Program-made: the position numbers and the translations under genes
Assembly: GCF_028864145.1 (NCBI RefSeq)
Contig: NZ_JARBHJ010000003.1
Span: 20,421 to 84,420 of the forward strand
Length of the DNA stretch: 64,000 bases
Direction of reading: 5' to 3'
From: Actinotignum schaalii
GTDB lineage: Bacteria; Actinomycetota; Actinomycetes; Actinomycetales; Actinomycetaceae
In this document: piece by piece, positions 7,020 to 16,472 of the stretch
Numbering within the stretch: position 1 is the first letter of the stretch
Layout of the letters: every line of letters begins with the position of its first letter
Notes under the pieces: model-generated
Told to the model about the DNA's origin: nothing
What the model saw: the letters and a program-made list of their open reading frames with translations, nothing else
Databases searched by the model: none

Positions 7020-8471
7020 TTACTTCGCGGTGGTCCCGCCCAGCTTGGAGGTGTCCACCCGGAAAGCCCGAGCCGGAATCGTGGTGACGAGTGCTTCGGA
7101 TACCTCGAGAGCCTCATCAAGCTCCAGGCGATGTTCGGCAACCATACGGGCCAGGTACACGGCGTCCATCCGGCGTGCGACGTCGTGCCGCGCGGGAATG
7201 GAAGCGAAGGCGCGGGTATCGTCAATCATCCCGGAGGTCTTGTAGAAAGTACCGTAGGGGGTGACCTGCTCGCGGTAACGCAAAATCGCATCCGGCTCAT
7301 CGATGAACCACCACGGTGCGCCCACGTAGACGCTCGGGTAGTAGCCGGCCAGCGGAGCCAGTTCGCGCTGGTAGACATCTTGATCGATGGTGAAGAAAAC
7401 AACCTGGAAGTTCGGATTGTCCCCGTACTCGGAAAGCATGGGACGCACGTTATTCGTGAACTCCACAGCCATGGGCACATCGCCCCCGACATCCGCGCCC
7501 AGGCGCTCAAAGGCCGCCTGGTGGTGGTTGCGGTACACGGCCGGGTGGAAGGTCATCACCAGGCCGTCCTCGCAGGCCAGGCGAGCCTGGTCGTTGAGCA
7601 TATGCCGGCGCAGCGCAGCGCCGTCTTCCGGCGAAATCTTGCCGTCCAGGGCGAGCTTGTAAAGTTCGGCCGCCCGCGCCTCGGGTAGGCGTGCCGTGCC
7701 CGGATCGCGATGCGAATGATCGGAGGAGACCGCACCCATTTCCTTGAAGAAGAGGCGGCGCTTGCGCATGGCCTCCACGTAGCCCGCATAGGTGGACACA
7801 TCCTGATCGGCCGCCTGACCGAGCGCCTCCACATTTGCCTTGAAGTCCGGGGTGGCCGGCTCGAGGTACTTATCGGGGCGGAAGGTGGGCGGAATATAGC
7901 CTTCCCAGGTGGGATCCTCGAGGAGCTGCTTGTGGTAGCGCAGATCGGAAACCGGATCATCGGTGGTGGCCATCATCGCCAGGTTGAAACGCTTGTACAG
8001 CGAGCGGGGGAGGAACTCCTCCGTCTTGAGCAATGCGTTGATGTGATCGTAGATCTGGTCGGCAGTTTCTTCGGAGGGGCGCACATGCACATCGAAGACA
8101 TCCACAAATTCGGATTCAAACCAGCCCTGCACCGCGGTACCGCGCAAGGTCCACCAGTTCTTGCAGAACAGGCGCCAGGCCGCGCGGGACTTTTCGGGGG
8201 AAAGCGGGCTTCCTACCGGTACGCCCAGATCGGCCAGATCCACCCGGCCCACCGCGTGCAAGAGGCGGTTGGTGTAGTGATCCGGGGTCAGGAGCATGCT
8301 CGTGGGATCGGTGAAGGGGGTATTGAGAGCGAGCCATTCGGGGGGAACGTGGCCGTGCGGGGAAATGATGGGATGCTTCTTGGTGACCTCGAAAATTTCG
8401 CGCGCCAGTTTCCGCTGCGTCGGATCGGCCGGGAAAAGCCGATCCGGATTGAGAGTGAGGGGCGTCGACAT
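7020..8471 (-). CDS. uxaC: Glucuronate (uronate) isomerase
   Basis: UxaC isomerises D-glucuronate to D-fructuronate (and D-galacturonate to D-tagaturonate), the first step of hexuronate catabolism. The 483-residue length is normal for this amidohydrolase-superfamily enzyme. Visible features are ISPHGHVPPEW near residue 35 with the metal-binding HxH, then WWTLRGTAVQGWFESEF, the TTDDPVSDLRYH motif (Asp acid) near residue 168, and PWWFIDEPDAILRYREQVTPYGTFYKTSGMIDDTRAF toward the C-terminus. An excellent ribosome site (AGGAGG) precedes the ATG. It is divergent from a GPH symporter gene, suggesting a small uronate uptake and use module. The later pathway genes (uxuA, uxuB, kdgK) are not in the window. 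Confidence 0.95.
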   Translation of the reverse strand: MSTPLTLNPDRLFPADPTQRKLAREIFEVTKKHPIISPHGHVPPEWLALNTPFTDPTSMLLTPDHYTNRLLHAVGRVDLADLGVPVGSPLSPEKSRAAWRLFCKNWWTLRGTAVQGWFESEFVDVFDVHVRPSEETADQIYDHINALLKTEEFLPRSLYKRFNLAMMATTDDPVSDLRYHKQLLEDPTWEGYIPPTFRPDKYLEPATPDFKANVEALGQAADQDVSTYAGYVEAMRKRRLFFKEMGAVSSDHSHRDPGTARLPEARAAELYKLALDGKISPEDGAALRRHMLNDQARLACEDGLVMTFHPAVYRNHHQAAFERLGADVGGDVPMAVEFTNNVRPMLSEYGDNPNFQVVFFTIDQDVYQRELAPLAGYYPSVYVGAPWWFIDEPDAILRYREQVTPYGTFYKTSGMIDDTRAFASIPARHDVARRMDAVYLARMVAEHRLELDEALEVSEALVTTIPARAFRVDTSKLGGTTAK

Positions 8472-8991
8472 TGAATCCTCCTATTTTTGAGCCGGGCGCG
8501 GGGCTTTCCCTCGCCTCGGCTTTCTTCTTTTAAGGTACTCCACCGCGCCAGGTGGCACGCGGGCACAGAGACCGGGGGCGTGACCATCGGCGACGACGCC
8601 GCGGCCCGTACCCTCACTTTACGCGAAAACACGCGGTTTTCGGGAGAGTATTTGAAAGCACGAAACGGGAATTTCTAAATGTGAAAAATATCATGGTGGG
8701 GGCGGAGGGGTGCGCGCAAGCGCCGTCGTCGTGCAAAAAACCGCGATAATCCGCGGTTTTCAGAGAATCTCCCCGGTGGCACGTCACTCGTCCACGATAT
8801 GAACCGGGAGCTAGATAACTGCTGGAAAGCCTTGGAAACTTATAAGCTTTTGATGCGAAAGAGCGGTAGTGATAGCTTCGCGGCAGTGTAGCGCGGTAAC
8901 AGCTCGCGCGGGCACAGAAGCCGAGCGTGAGCGCGGTAAGAGTCGATGGCGAACCACAACCGTTCCTCCTTTCACAGAAAGACAAAAGAAA
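8472..8991. promoter_or_regulatory. Divergent uxaC / symporter control region with two inverted repeats
   Basis: A 520-bp gap with no credible gene. It must contain both promoters. Two inverted repeats stand out: CGAAAAC/GTTTTCG (8624-8642, 5-nt spacer) and AAAACCGCG/CGCGGTTTT (8737-8760, 6-nt spacer). Both share A-run/CGCG/T-run character and could be operators of a uronate-responsive regulator. The second could also act as a terminator or attenuator hairpin because it ends in TTTT. No regulator gene adjoins the pair. Confidence 0.45.
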
Positions 8992-10659
8992 ATGGGAACA
9001 CACAATAGCGGCGCATTAGACGCCGATAAGCGTGGTGAGCTGGAGAAACTCTCCAAGCTGCGCGTGTACACCGCCAAGCCGATCACCATTGGTCGCGGTA
9101 TTTGTTTCGGGCTGGTGGACCTCATGGGTGGTGGGTGGAATACCATCATCTCCGGTCTGCTGCTCTACTTCTTCACGAACTACGGCGGGGTAACGGCTAC
9201 CCAGGGTGGTCTTATCCTCGGTGTAGCTCGTATCGTTGATGCTCTTATTTCGGTATTCATCGGCCCGCTCACGGACGGTTTCTACCGCACGAAGCTGGGG
9301 CGGCGTTTCGGGCGGCGCCACTTCTTCCTCATGATCGGCGGCCCACTGCTGCTTCTCATCTTCCCGCTGCTGTGGATCCCCTTCGGCGGGTTCTGGTACT
9401 ACCTCGTTATCTACCTGCTGATCGAAGTTATTATCGCGATCATCCTCATTCCGTGGGAGACGCTGCCCACCGAAATGACGCGTAAGTACGAAGAACGCAC
9501 CACGCTTTCGTCCATGCGTATGTTCTGCTCGGCTACGGGTACTTTCGTGGTGTTCTTCATCCCGGCGCTGGTGCGCGGTAACGTCTCCAACCCCTGGGCC
9601 TACCTCGGAATCGGTGGCGCCTTCGCGGTGCTCTTCGCTATCGGTGTGTTCACCACTTACGCCACCACGTGGGAGCGCCCGCTCACTCCGGAATTCGTGG
9701 CCGAACTTGACGCCATGCCGAAGATGAACGGTTTCCAGATGCTCAAGCACACCGCGGTGGAATTCACCTCGGTGTTCCGCAACTCTTCCTACAACAAGCA
9801 CCTGACGGTGTACCTCTTCTCCTTCACCGGCAAGGATGTGTACGCTTCGGCGCTCACCTTCTTCGCCGTCTACGCGGTGGGAATGAGCGAATCCCAGGGC
9901 TTCTGGCTGCAGGCCGTGTCCATCGTGGGTATCCCCATGACGATTTGGGCGATGTTCCTCATGCTCTCGCACGGGCCGCGTTTCCTGTGGGCCTTCTCCT
10001 TCACGCTGATCCTCGCCTCGCTGGCGGGTGTGGGTGCGATCTACCTCATCGGGCCGGAAAGCAACGCCTTCATCTACCTGCTGGCCACCGCGGTCATCTA
10101 CCAGTGCGGGCGCGCGCTGCTCGAATACACCCCGTGGAATGTGTACCCCTTCATTCCGGACGTTGACTACATCATGACCCGCGAAGACCGCGCCGGTATC
10201 TACGCGGCCGTTATGACCTTCGGGCGTAAGTCCACCGGTGCGCTGGGAACCTTCCTCGTTGGCTGGTTCATGGATCTGGGCGGTTTCGTCAATCCGCTGG
10301 AAAAGGGCACGAACCTGGCGGCCTCCGGCTACACCCCGCTGCACGAAGGTGCCTGCAAGGTAGATGCCTCCGGCGTGCTGGAAAGCTCCTGCCAGGTGGC
10401 TCAGTCCACCGGCGCTTCCCATATGATCGCCTTCGTGACGGTCATTCTTCCCGCGATCCTCATCGGGGTGGCCTTGCTTGTTTCCCGCTTCGTCAAGCTG
10501 GATAAGCACACCCACGCCATCCTCATGGATGAGATCCATCGTTTGGAAGCGGGCGGGGCGAAGGAAGACGCCACTCCCGAAGCCCGCAAGGTTGCTGAAG
10601 ACCTCACCGGGCATTCGTGGGACAAGCTCTGGCCTGAGGTTCCCCTGAGCCAGCGCTAA
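8992..10659 (+). CDS. GPH-family glycoside/uronide:cation symporter
   Basis: A 555-residue membrane protein of the glycoside-pentoside-hexuronide:cation symporter family (MelB/UidB type), with about 12 hydrophobic segments. Family marks are GLVDLMGGGWNTIISGLLLYF in the first helix, the ARIVDALISVFIGPLTDGF motif, and the charged loop RTKLGRRFGRRHFF between helices. The start at 8992 was chosen because it precedes the first conserved segment; the frame is open back to 8869 but with atypical sequence. The 50-residue hydrophilic tail is longer than in MelB. Divergent uxaC implies that the substrate is a hexuronate or a uronide, which is an inference from context only. Confidence 0.85.
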   Translation: MGTHNSGALDADKRGELEKLSKLRVYTAKPITIGRGICFGLVDLMGGGWNTIISGLLLYFFTNYGGVTATQGGLILGVARIVDALISVFIGPLTDGFYRTKLGRRFGRRHFFLMIGGPLLLLIFPLLWIPFGGFWYYLVIYLLIEVIIAIILIPWETLPTEMTRKYEERTTLSSMRMFCSATGTFVVFFIPALVRGNVSNPWAYLGIGGAFAVLFAIGVFTTYATTWERPLTPEFVAELDAMPKMNGFQMLKHTAVEFTSVFRNSSYNKHLTVYLFSFTGKDVYASALTFFAVYAVGMSESQGFWLQAVSIVGIPMTIWAMFLMLSHGPRFLWAFSFTLILASLAGVGAIYLIGPESNAFIYLLATAVIYQCGRALLEYTPWNVYPFIPDVDYIMTREDRAGIYAAVMTFGRKSTGALGTFLVGWFMDLGGFVNPLEKGTNLAASGYTPLHEGACKVDASGVLESSCQVAQSTGASHMIAFVTVILPAILIGVALLVSRFVKLDKHTHAILMDEIHRLEAGGAKEDATPEARKVAEDLTGHSWDKLWPEVPLSQR

Positions 10660-10718
10660 ATTTAGGAACGACGCCGGCGCCGCGTACCGCGGCGCGAGCG
10701 GCCTTCCAGTTACCTCAC

Positions 10719-10747
10719 AGCGGGGCCGAGTCCATCTCGGCCCCGCT
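10719..10747 (+). terminator. Terminator hairpin after the GPH symporter
   Basis: Perfect 12-bp stem AGCGGGGCCGAG / CTCGGCCCCGCT with loop TCCAT. Confidence 0.75.
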
Positions 10748-10771
10748 GTTACGCACTTTCGGCGAGTTTGA

Positions 10772-11886
<1,115 letters not shown>

Positions 11887-11887
<1 letters not shown>

Positions 11888-14430
11888 TGCCACTTATTCC
11901 GCAGGAATGGTTAGGCTCGCACGTGGAGCTGCCCGAGGATCTTACCCCGGCGCAGCTGGCTGCCGCGCTGGTAAAAGTCGGCTTGGAAGAAGAAACAATC
12001 CATCCAGCTACTGTTACCGGCCCGCTGGTTTTCGGCCGGGTTCTCACCCGCGAACCGAAGAAACAAAGCAACGGCAAAATCATTAACTACTGCCGCGTGG
12101 ACGTAGGCCAGTACAATGACGAGCCCGGTACCGGCCGGGAGCCCTCTGAGCTGCCCTCGCGCGGCATCATTTGCGGGGCCCATAATTTCGAGGCGGGCGA
12201 TACCGTGGTTGTCTCCCTCCCCGGCGCGGTGCTACCGGGTGGTTTTGAGATCGCGGCCCGCAAAACTTACGGCCATATTTCCGACGGCATGATGTGTTCG
12301 GAACGTGAACTGGGGCTCTCGGATGAAAGCGCAGGAATTATTGTGCTCGACGCCGCGGCCGCCAGCCGGGTGGAACTGGGAAGTGACGCCCGGCAATTCC
12401 TGGGCTTGCCCGGGGAAACCCTGGAAATTAACGTAACCCCGGATCGCGGTTACTGCTTCTCCATACGCGGAGTAGCCCGCGAATACCACCACTCCACCGG
12501 AGCATGCTTCACCGATCCGGGCCTGCCTACGCAGCCACTCCCGGAGGCGACTCCCACCGGTTTTCCGGTGCGGGTGGAAGATAATGCGCCCATTCATGGC
12601 CAGCCCGGCTGCGACCTTTTCGTGACTCGGGTGGTGCGCGGGGTGGATCCCGAAGCGCCCTCCCCGGCCTGGATGGCACGCCGTCTCCAGCAAGCCGGCC
12701 AGCGCTCCATTTCGCTGGCGGTCGATGCCACGAATTACGTCATGCTGGACCTGGGCCAACCGCTCCACGCCTACGATCTGGATAAGATCCGCGGCGGCGG
12801 GCTGGTGGTACGCCGCGCCACGGCCGGTGAAAAACTCACCACCTTGGACGACGTGGAACGCGTCCTCGATCCGGAAGATCTTCTTATTACGGATAGCGAT
12901 GGAGCACGGGTTCTTGGCCTGGCCGGCGTGATGGGTGGTGCGGACACTGAGATCACCGCCGAAACGCGCAATGTCCTGGTAGAGGCAGCGCATTTTGACG
13001 CGGTATCGGTGGCGCGTAGCGCCCGGCGGCATAAGCTCCCCACCGAAGCATCCAAGCGGTTCGAACGCGGGGTGGATCCCGCGGTGGCGGCGGTGGCCGC
13101 GCAGCGCGTCGTCGACCTTTTGGTGGAATACGGCGGGGGAGAAGCTACCGATGAAGTATTCCACTACGGCCAGGTGCAGCCGCTGCCCGCGCTGGCTTTC
13201 CCGATTGCGGATGTGGAACGCCTGACTTCATTGCGACTGAGCGCGGATCGTATCGCGGATATCCTCACGGATATCGGTTGCACGGTGGAACGTAGCGGCG
13301 AGGTGTGGAGCGTGCAGCCTCCGACCTGGCGCCCGGACCTGGTCGGTTCGGCTCATCTGGTGGAGGAAATTGCGCGCCTGGAGGGCTACGACGCAATTCC
13401 AACCGCCGTTCCCACCGCTCCGGCGGGGCGCGGCCTGAGCCCCGCGCAGCGGCAGCGCCGCGATATTGCCCGTACCCTAGCTGAAACCGGGTGGGTGCAA
13501 GTACTTACCTATCCCTTTATCCCGGCCGCGCGTTTCGATGAGCTCGGGTACGCCGCGGATGATGAGCGACGCACCGCTATCGCCTTGGCTAACCCCCTGC
13601 AAGACGATGCCAATCTGCTACGCACGTCCCTGCTCGACACCCTCATTCCGGTGGCCTCGCTCAATGTGAAGCGGGGTAATCCGGCGGTGGCAGTGTTCGA
13701 GATGGGCACGGTGAGCCGTCCGGCTGGCATTAGCCCGGCTCCGATTCCGGCAGCGGGCCAGCGCCCCTCGGAAGCAGAAATTGCTGCACTCCACGCGGCT
13801 ATTCCTGCTCAACCCCATCACGTCGCCGGGGTCGCCTGCGGTCCGCGCACGCCCGCGCGGGCCGGTTACCCGGTAGAAACATGGGATTGGCGTGACGCGG
13901 TGGAAGCCGGGCGGCGGGCTGCCGGTATGCTTGCCGACGTTTCGGTACGCGCCGCGAGCCAGGCCCCTTGGCACCCGGGGCGCTGCGCGGCCATTCTCAG
14001 TGGCGATCAGGTAGTTGGCTATGGTGGGGAACTTGCTCCGGCCGTCTGCAAGGCCTTGGATATTCCGGCGCGCTCTATCGCCTTTGAGGTGAATACGGAT
14101 GCGGCGCTTCCCGATACCGTGGAACCCGCCGCGGTGAAGCCGGTATGGACCAGCCCGGTTGCCAAGGAAGATCTCGCCTTTATTGTTGATGCCGACGTGA
14201 TTGCCGGTGATGTACGGGCGACCATCGAGGCAGCCGCGGGGGAGATCCTCGAGGGCATTGAACTCTTCGATGTGTTCACGGGCGATCCCGTACCGGAAGG
14301 CAAGAAGTCACTGGCGTTCTCGCTGCGTTTCCGCACCGATCACACCCTGACCGCTGAGGAAACTGCCCAGGTACGCCACCGGGTCGCACGCCGGATGCGC
14401 AAGGACTTCGGCGCGGAGTTGAGGGCGTAA
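11887..14430 (+). CDS. pheT: Phenylalanine--tRNA ligase beta subunit
   Basis: The 847-residue tRNA-binding and editing subunit of PheRS. Domains in order: an N-terminal EMAP-like tRNA-binding domain (about 40-160, with CGAHNFEAGDTVVVSLPGAVLPGG), the B3/B4 editing module (MMLDLGQPLHAYDLDKI and nearby), B5 (about 400-480), the catalytic-like fold (ARLEGYDAIP), and a C-terminal FDX-ACB anticodon-binding domain (VWTSPVAKEDLAFIVDADV through SLAFSLRFRTDHTLT). It overlaps pheS by one base and is followed with a one-base overlap by an SDR gene, where many actinobacteria have argC. Confidence 0.97.
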
Positions 14431-15284
14431 TGGCGCAGCAGGAACTGGAGCGCGAAGAATCGGGCGAGGCCGCGGCGGCTAGCGTGGAGCGGGCCGGTTT
14501 AGAACCCGCCCGCCGGATTCTTATCACCGGAGCCTCCCGGGGCGTGGGCAAGGAGCTTGCTATTGGCTTAGCGGCGCCCGGGCGCACTCTCATTTTGCTG
14601 GCGACCAAGCTCTCCAATTTGGATGGTACCGCCACCGAATGTGAGATCCGGGGTGCCCAGATTATTACCCTCGGGTGTGATCTAGCCAAGGAATCCTCCA
14701 TTCGAGAGATGTTGCGCATCCTCCTGGAGGAAGGCGCACCCGATATGGTGCTCAATTCTGCCGGGGTGTACGGGGAAGAGGAACTTCCCTGGGATACCAG
14801 TCTGGAAGATTTCCAGCGCACCATCGCCATTAACGTGGAGGCGCCGTTCCAGCTCGCGAAAACGTTGGTGCCCATTATGCTGGAGCGTGGCGGGGGGAGA
14901 ATTCTTGATCTTTCCGCCACCGCGGCCTCGCACGATTCTGCGGATGCGGTATCGTATTACGCCTCGAAAACGGCGCTTTTGCGGCTGGCTGCTTCTTTGC
15001 ATCTAGCCGGGTACCAGCGTGGCTTGCGGGTACTTTCCCTCAATCCGGGAGCGGTGAAAACCGATATGACGGCCTCCATGAAACGCTATCGCGACCGCAC
15101 CGAATGGGTACCGCTCGGGGAATCGGTAGCTATTGCCCAGGCATTTGCGGCCGGCGAGCTCGACGGACTTTCCGGCACCCAGGTGCGGGCTGGAACGGAC
15201 TCCCTGGAAAAGCTTCGCGAGCTCTCCGCGCGTGGGGTATCCGGGCGGGCGCGCCGCCTGCGCCTAACCGGATGGGATGCCTAA
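14430..15284 (+). CDS. Short-chain dehydrogenase/reductase
   Basis: A classical SDR (284 aa), NAD(P)-dependent. The cofactor motif TGASRGVGKELA (TGxxxGxG) starts near residue 34 after an acidic 30-residue extension; NSAG (residues 109-112) and the catalytic YYASK (YxxxK, residues 175-179) are intact, and LNPGAVKTDM follows. The start overlaps the pheT stop (TAATG), so it is co-translated with PheRS, although no functional link is known. The basic C-terminus (SGRARRLRLTGWDA) is unusual. The substrate cannot be assigned. Confidence 0.82.
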   Translation: MAQQELEREESGEAAAASVERAGLEPARRILITGASRGVGKELAIGLAAPGRTLILLATKLSNLDGTATECEIRGAQIITLGCDLAKESSIREMLRILLEEGAPDMVLNSAGVYGEEELPWDTSLEDFQRTIAINVEAPFQLAKTLVPIMLERGGGRILDLSATAASHDSADAVSYYASKTALLRLAASLHLAGYQRGLRVLSLNPGAVKTDMTASMKRYRDRTEWVPLGESVAIAQAFAAGELDGLSGTQVRAGTDSLEKLRELSARGVSGRARRLRLTGWDA

Positions 15285-15329
15285 ATCTCTCCGGGTCCAG
15301 CAATGAGGGCTAGGGGCAGGCAATGACTA

Positions 15330-15365
15330 AGGGCGGGAGTCTCCTGCAATGGAGGCTCCCGCCCT
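15330..15365. terminator. Terminator hairpin between SDR and lipoprotein genes
   Basis: Stem AGGGCGGGAG / CTCCCGCCCT, with further pairing CTCC/GGAG inside, between convergent genes; CGCTTTG follows on the plus strand. Confidence 0.7.
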
Positions 15366-15391
15366 CGCTTTGTACCCAGAATAACTAGTGG

Positions 15392-15877
15392 TTAGTTAGC
15401 CCCGAATTTTTCCCCGCAGACCTTGGCTGCTTCGCCCATAATGGCCTGGTCTTCCTGGGAGAGCAAAAGGACCTGCGCGGCGATATTACGCTGGCCCTGC
15501 TCGGAAAGGCCGCGGTTGAGCGCTTCATCAACAGTGCACTCCACCAGCTGGGGGAGCATCGCCTTTTGGGCTTCCGGAATATCCTGCGTGTTCTTGAGTA
15601 ACTCCGAAGTAGCGGCGAGCATACCGGCGCTCACCTCATCGCGGCTAGGTGCCGGACCATCCGTTGCGATAGCTGCCGGGCCCTTATCGGTGATCGGCGC
15701 GGCAGGCTCAGCGGAGCTTTCAACCGGTGCCGACGGCGCGGCCGGTGCCGACGCGGCTACCGATGTTTCCGGAGCCGGCGTAGCCGATTCCGATGTATCG
15801 CTCTTACCCGAACAAGCGGCCAGATTCACCACGAGGCATACCGCGGCAACGCCGCCCAAAAATTTACGCATCTTCAC
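15392..15877 (-). CDS. Putative lipoprotein, paralogue of the next gene
   Basis: A 161-residue secreted protein of unknown function. A signal peptide (FLGGVAAVCLVVNLAAC) ends in the lipobox LAAC, so it should be lipid-anchored at the outer face of the membrane. A 50-residue Ala/Pro/Ser linker follows, then a small helical domain beginning PSRDEVSAGM with two conserved cysteines (LVECTVDEAL and KVCGEKF) that could form a disulfide. The same domain order and cysteines occur in the gene at 16000-16371. The start is a GTG at 15877; an ATG two codons later is equally possible. Confidence 0.7.
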   Translation of the reverse strand: MKMRKFLGGVAAVCLVVNLAACSGKSDTSESATPAPETSVAASAPAAPSAPVESSAEPAAPITDKGPAAIATDGPAPSRDEVSAGMLAATSELLKNTQDIPEAQKAMLPQLVECTVDEALNRGLSEQGQRNIAAQVLLLSQEDQAIMGEAAKVCGEKFGAN

Positions 15878-15999
15878 TCATTTCCACGCGGAATAAAACA
15901 AGTAGATACTATCAGCTACGCGGCATTCACCCGCGGGCTGCCCGCGTGAGGTATACCGCCTAACGCGCGGGTAGCACAAATGGGTAATAAGGCGTGGGC

Positions 16000-16371
16000 T
16001 TAGCCCTGGGGCTGGCCAACGAGCTTCGTCACGCAACCTTCGGTGATTTTTTGGAGAAGCTCATCGTCCTGTTTCGGAACGTCATTAAATTTATCAGCGT
16101 CACCCGTGGCAATGATCTTGAGGCCCTCCGCGGAGACGCCCTGTTCGATAGCACCATCGGCTATGCATTCAACAAAGTTAGAAAGCATGGCTTCCTGAAG
16201 GCCGGCCGGGGCCGACGTGCCCGTCTCCTTGATAGCGGAACTGAATCCTTGGTTCAGCCCGGCTACGATCTCATCACGAGAGGGCGCGGCATCCTTTCCG
16301 GAACCGTTGGAGCAGGCTGTTAGAGTGATCGCGGTGCAGAGCGCCGCCAAACCGGCAAAGATTTTACGCAT
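16000..16371 (-). CDS. Putative lipoprotein, paralogue of the previous gene
   Basis: A 123-residue predicted lipoprotein with a signal peptide ending LTAC. After a short linker the mature part starts PSRDEIVAGLNQGF and includes FVECIADGAIEQGVSAEG and a C-terminal ITEGCVTKLV, aligning with PSRDEVSAGM, LVECTVDEALNRGLSEQG and AAKVCGEKF of its neighbour. The long low-complexity linker of the neighbour is missing. A strong ribosome site (GAGGAG) precedes the ATG. The pair lies in tandem on the minus strand, this gene first, 122 bp apart. I know no function for this domain. Confidence 0.72.
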   Translation of the reverse strand: MRKIFAGLAALCTAITLTACSNGSGKDAAPSRDEIVAGLNQGFSSAIKETGTSAPAGLQEAMLSNFVECIADGAIEQGVSAEGLKIIATGDADKFNDVPKQDDELLQKITEGCVTKLVGQPQG

Positions 16372-16472
16372 GGAATTCTCCTCAGAAGCGTGGTAGTGGG
16401 TGAAAGTTTATCCAGCCCACCACCACTTTACCGGGAGAAGGTTACCAGCGCGTGAACACTAAGCGGCGACAC

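Noticed and set aside
7131-8474. Two long plus-strand frames across uxaC
   Set aside because: They mirror the uxaC gene, lack ribosome sites and show no known domain.
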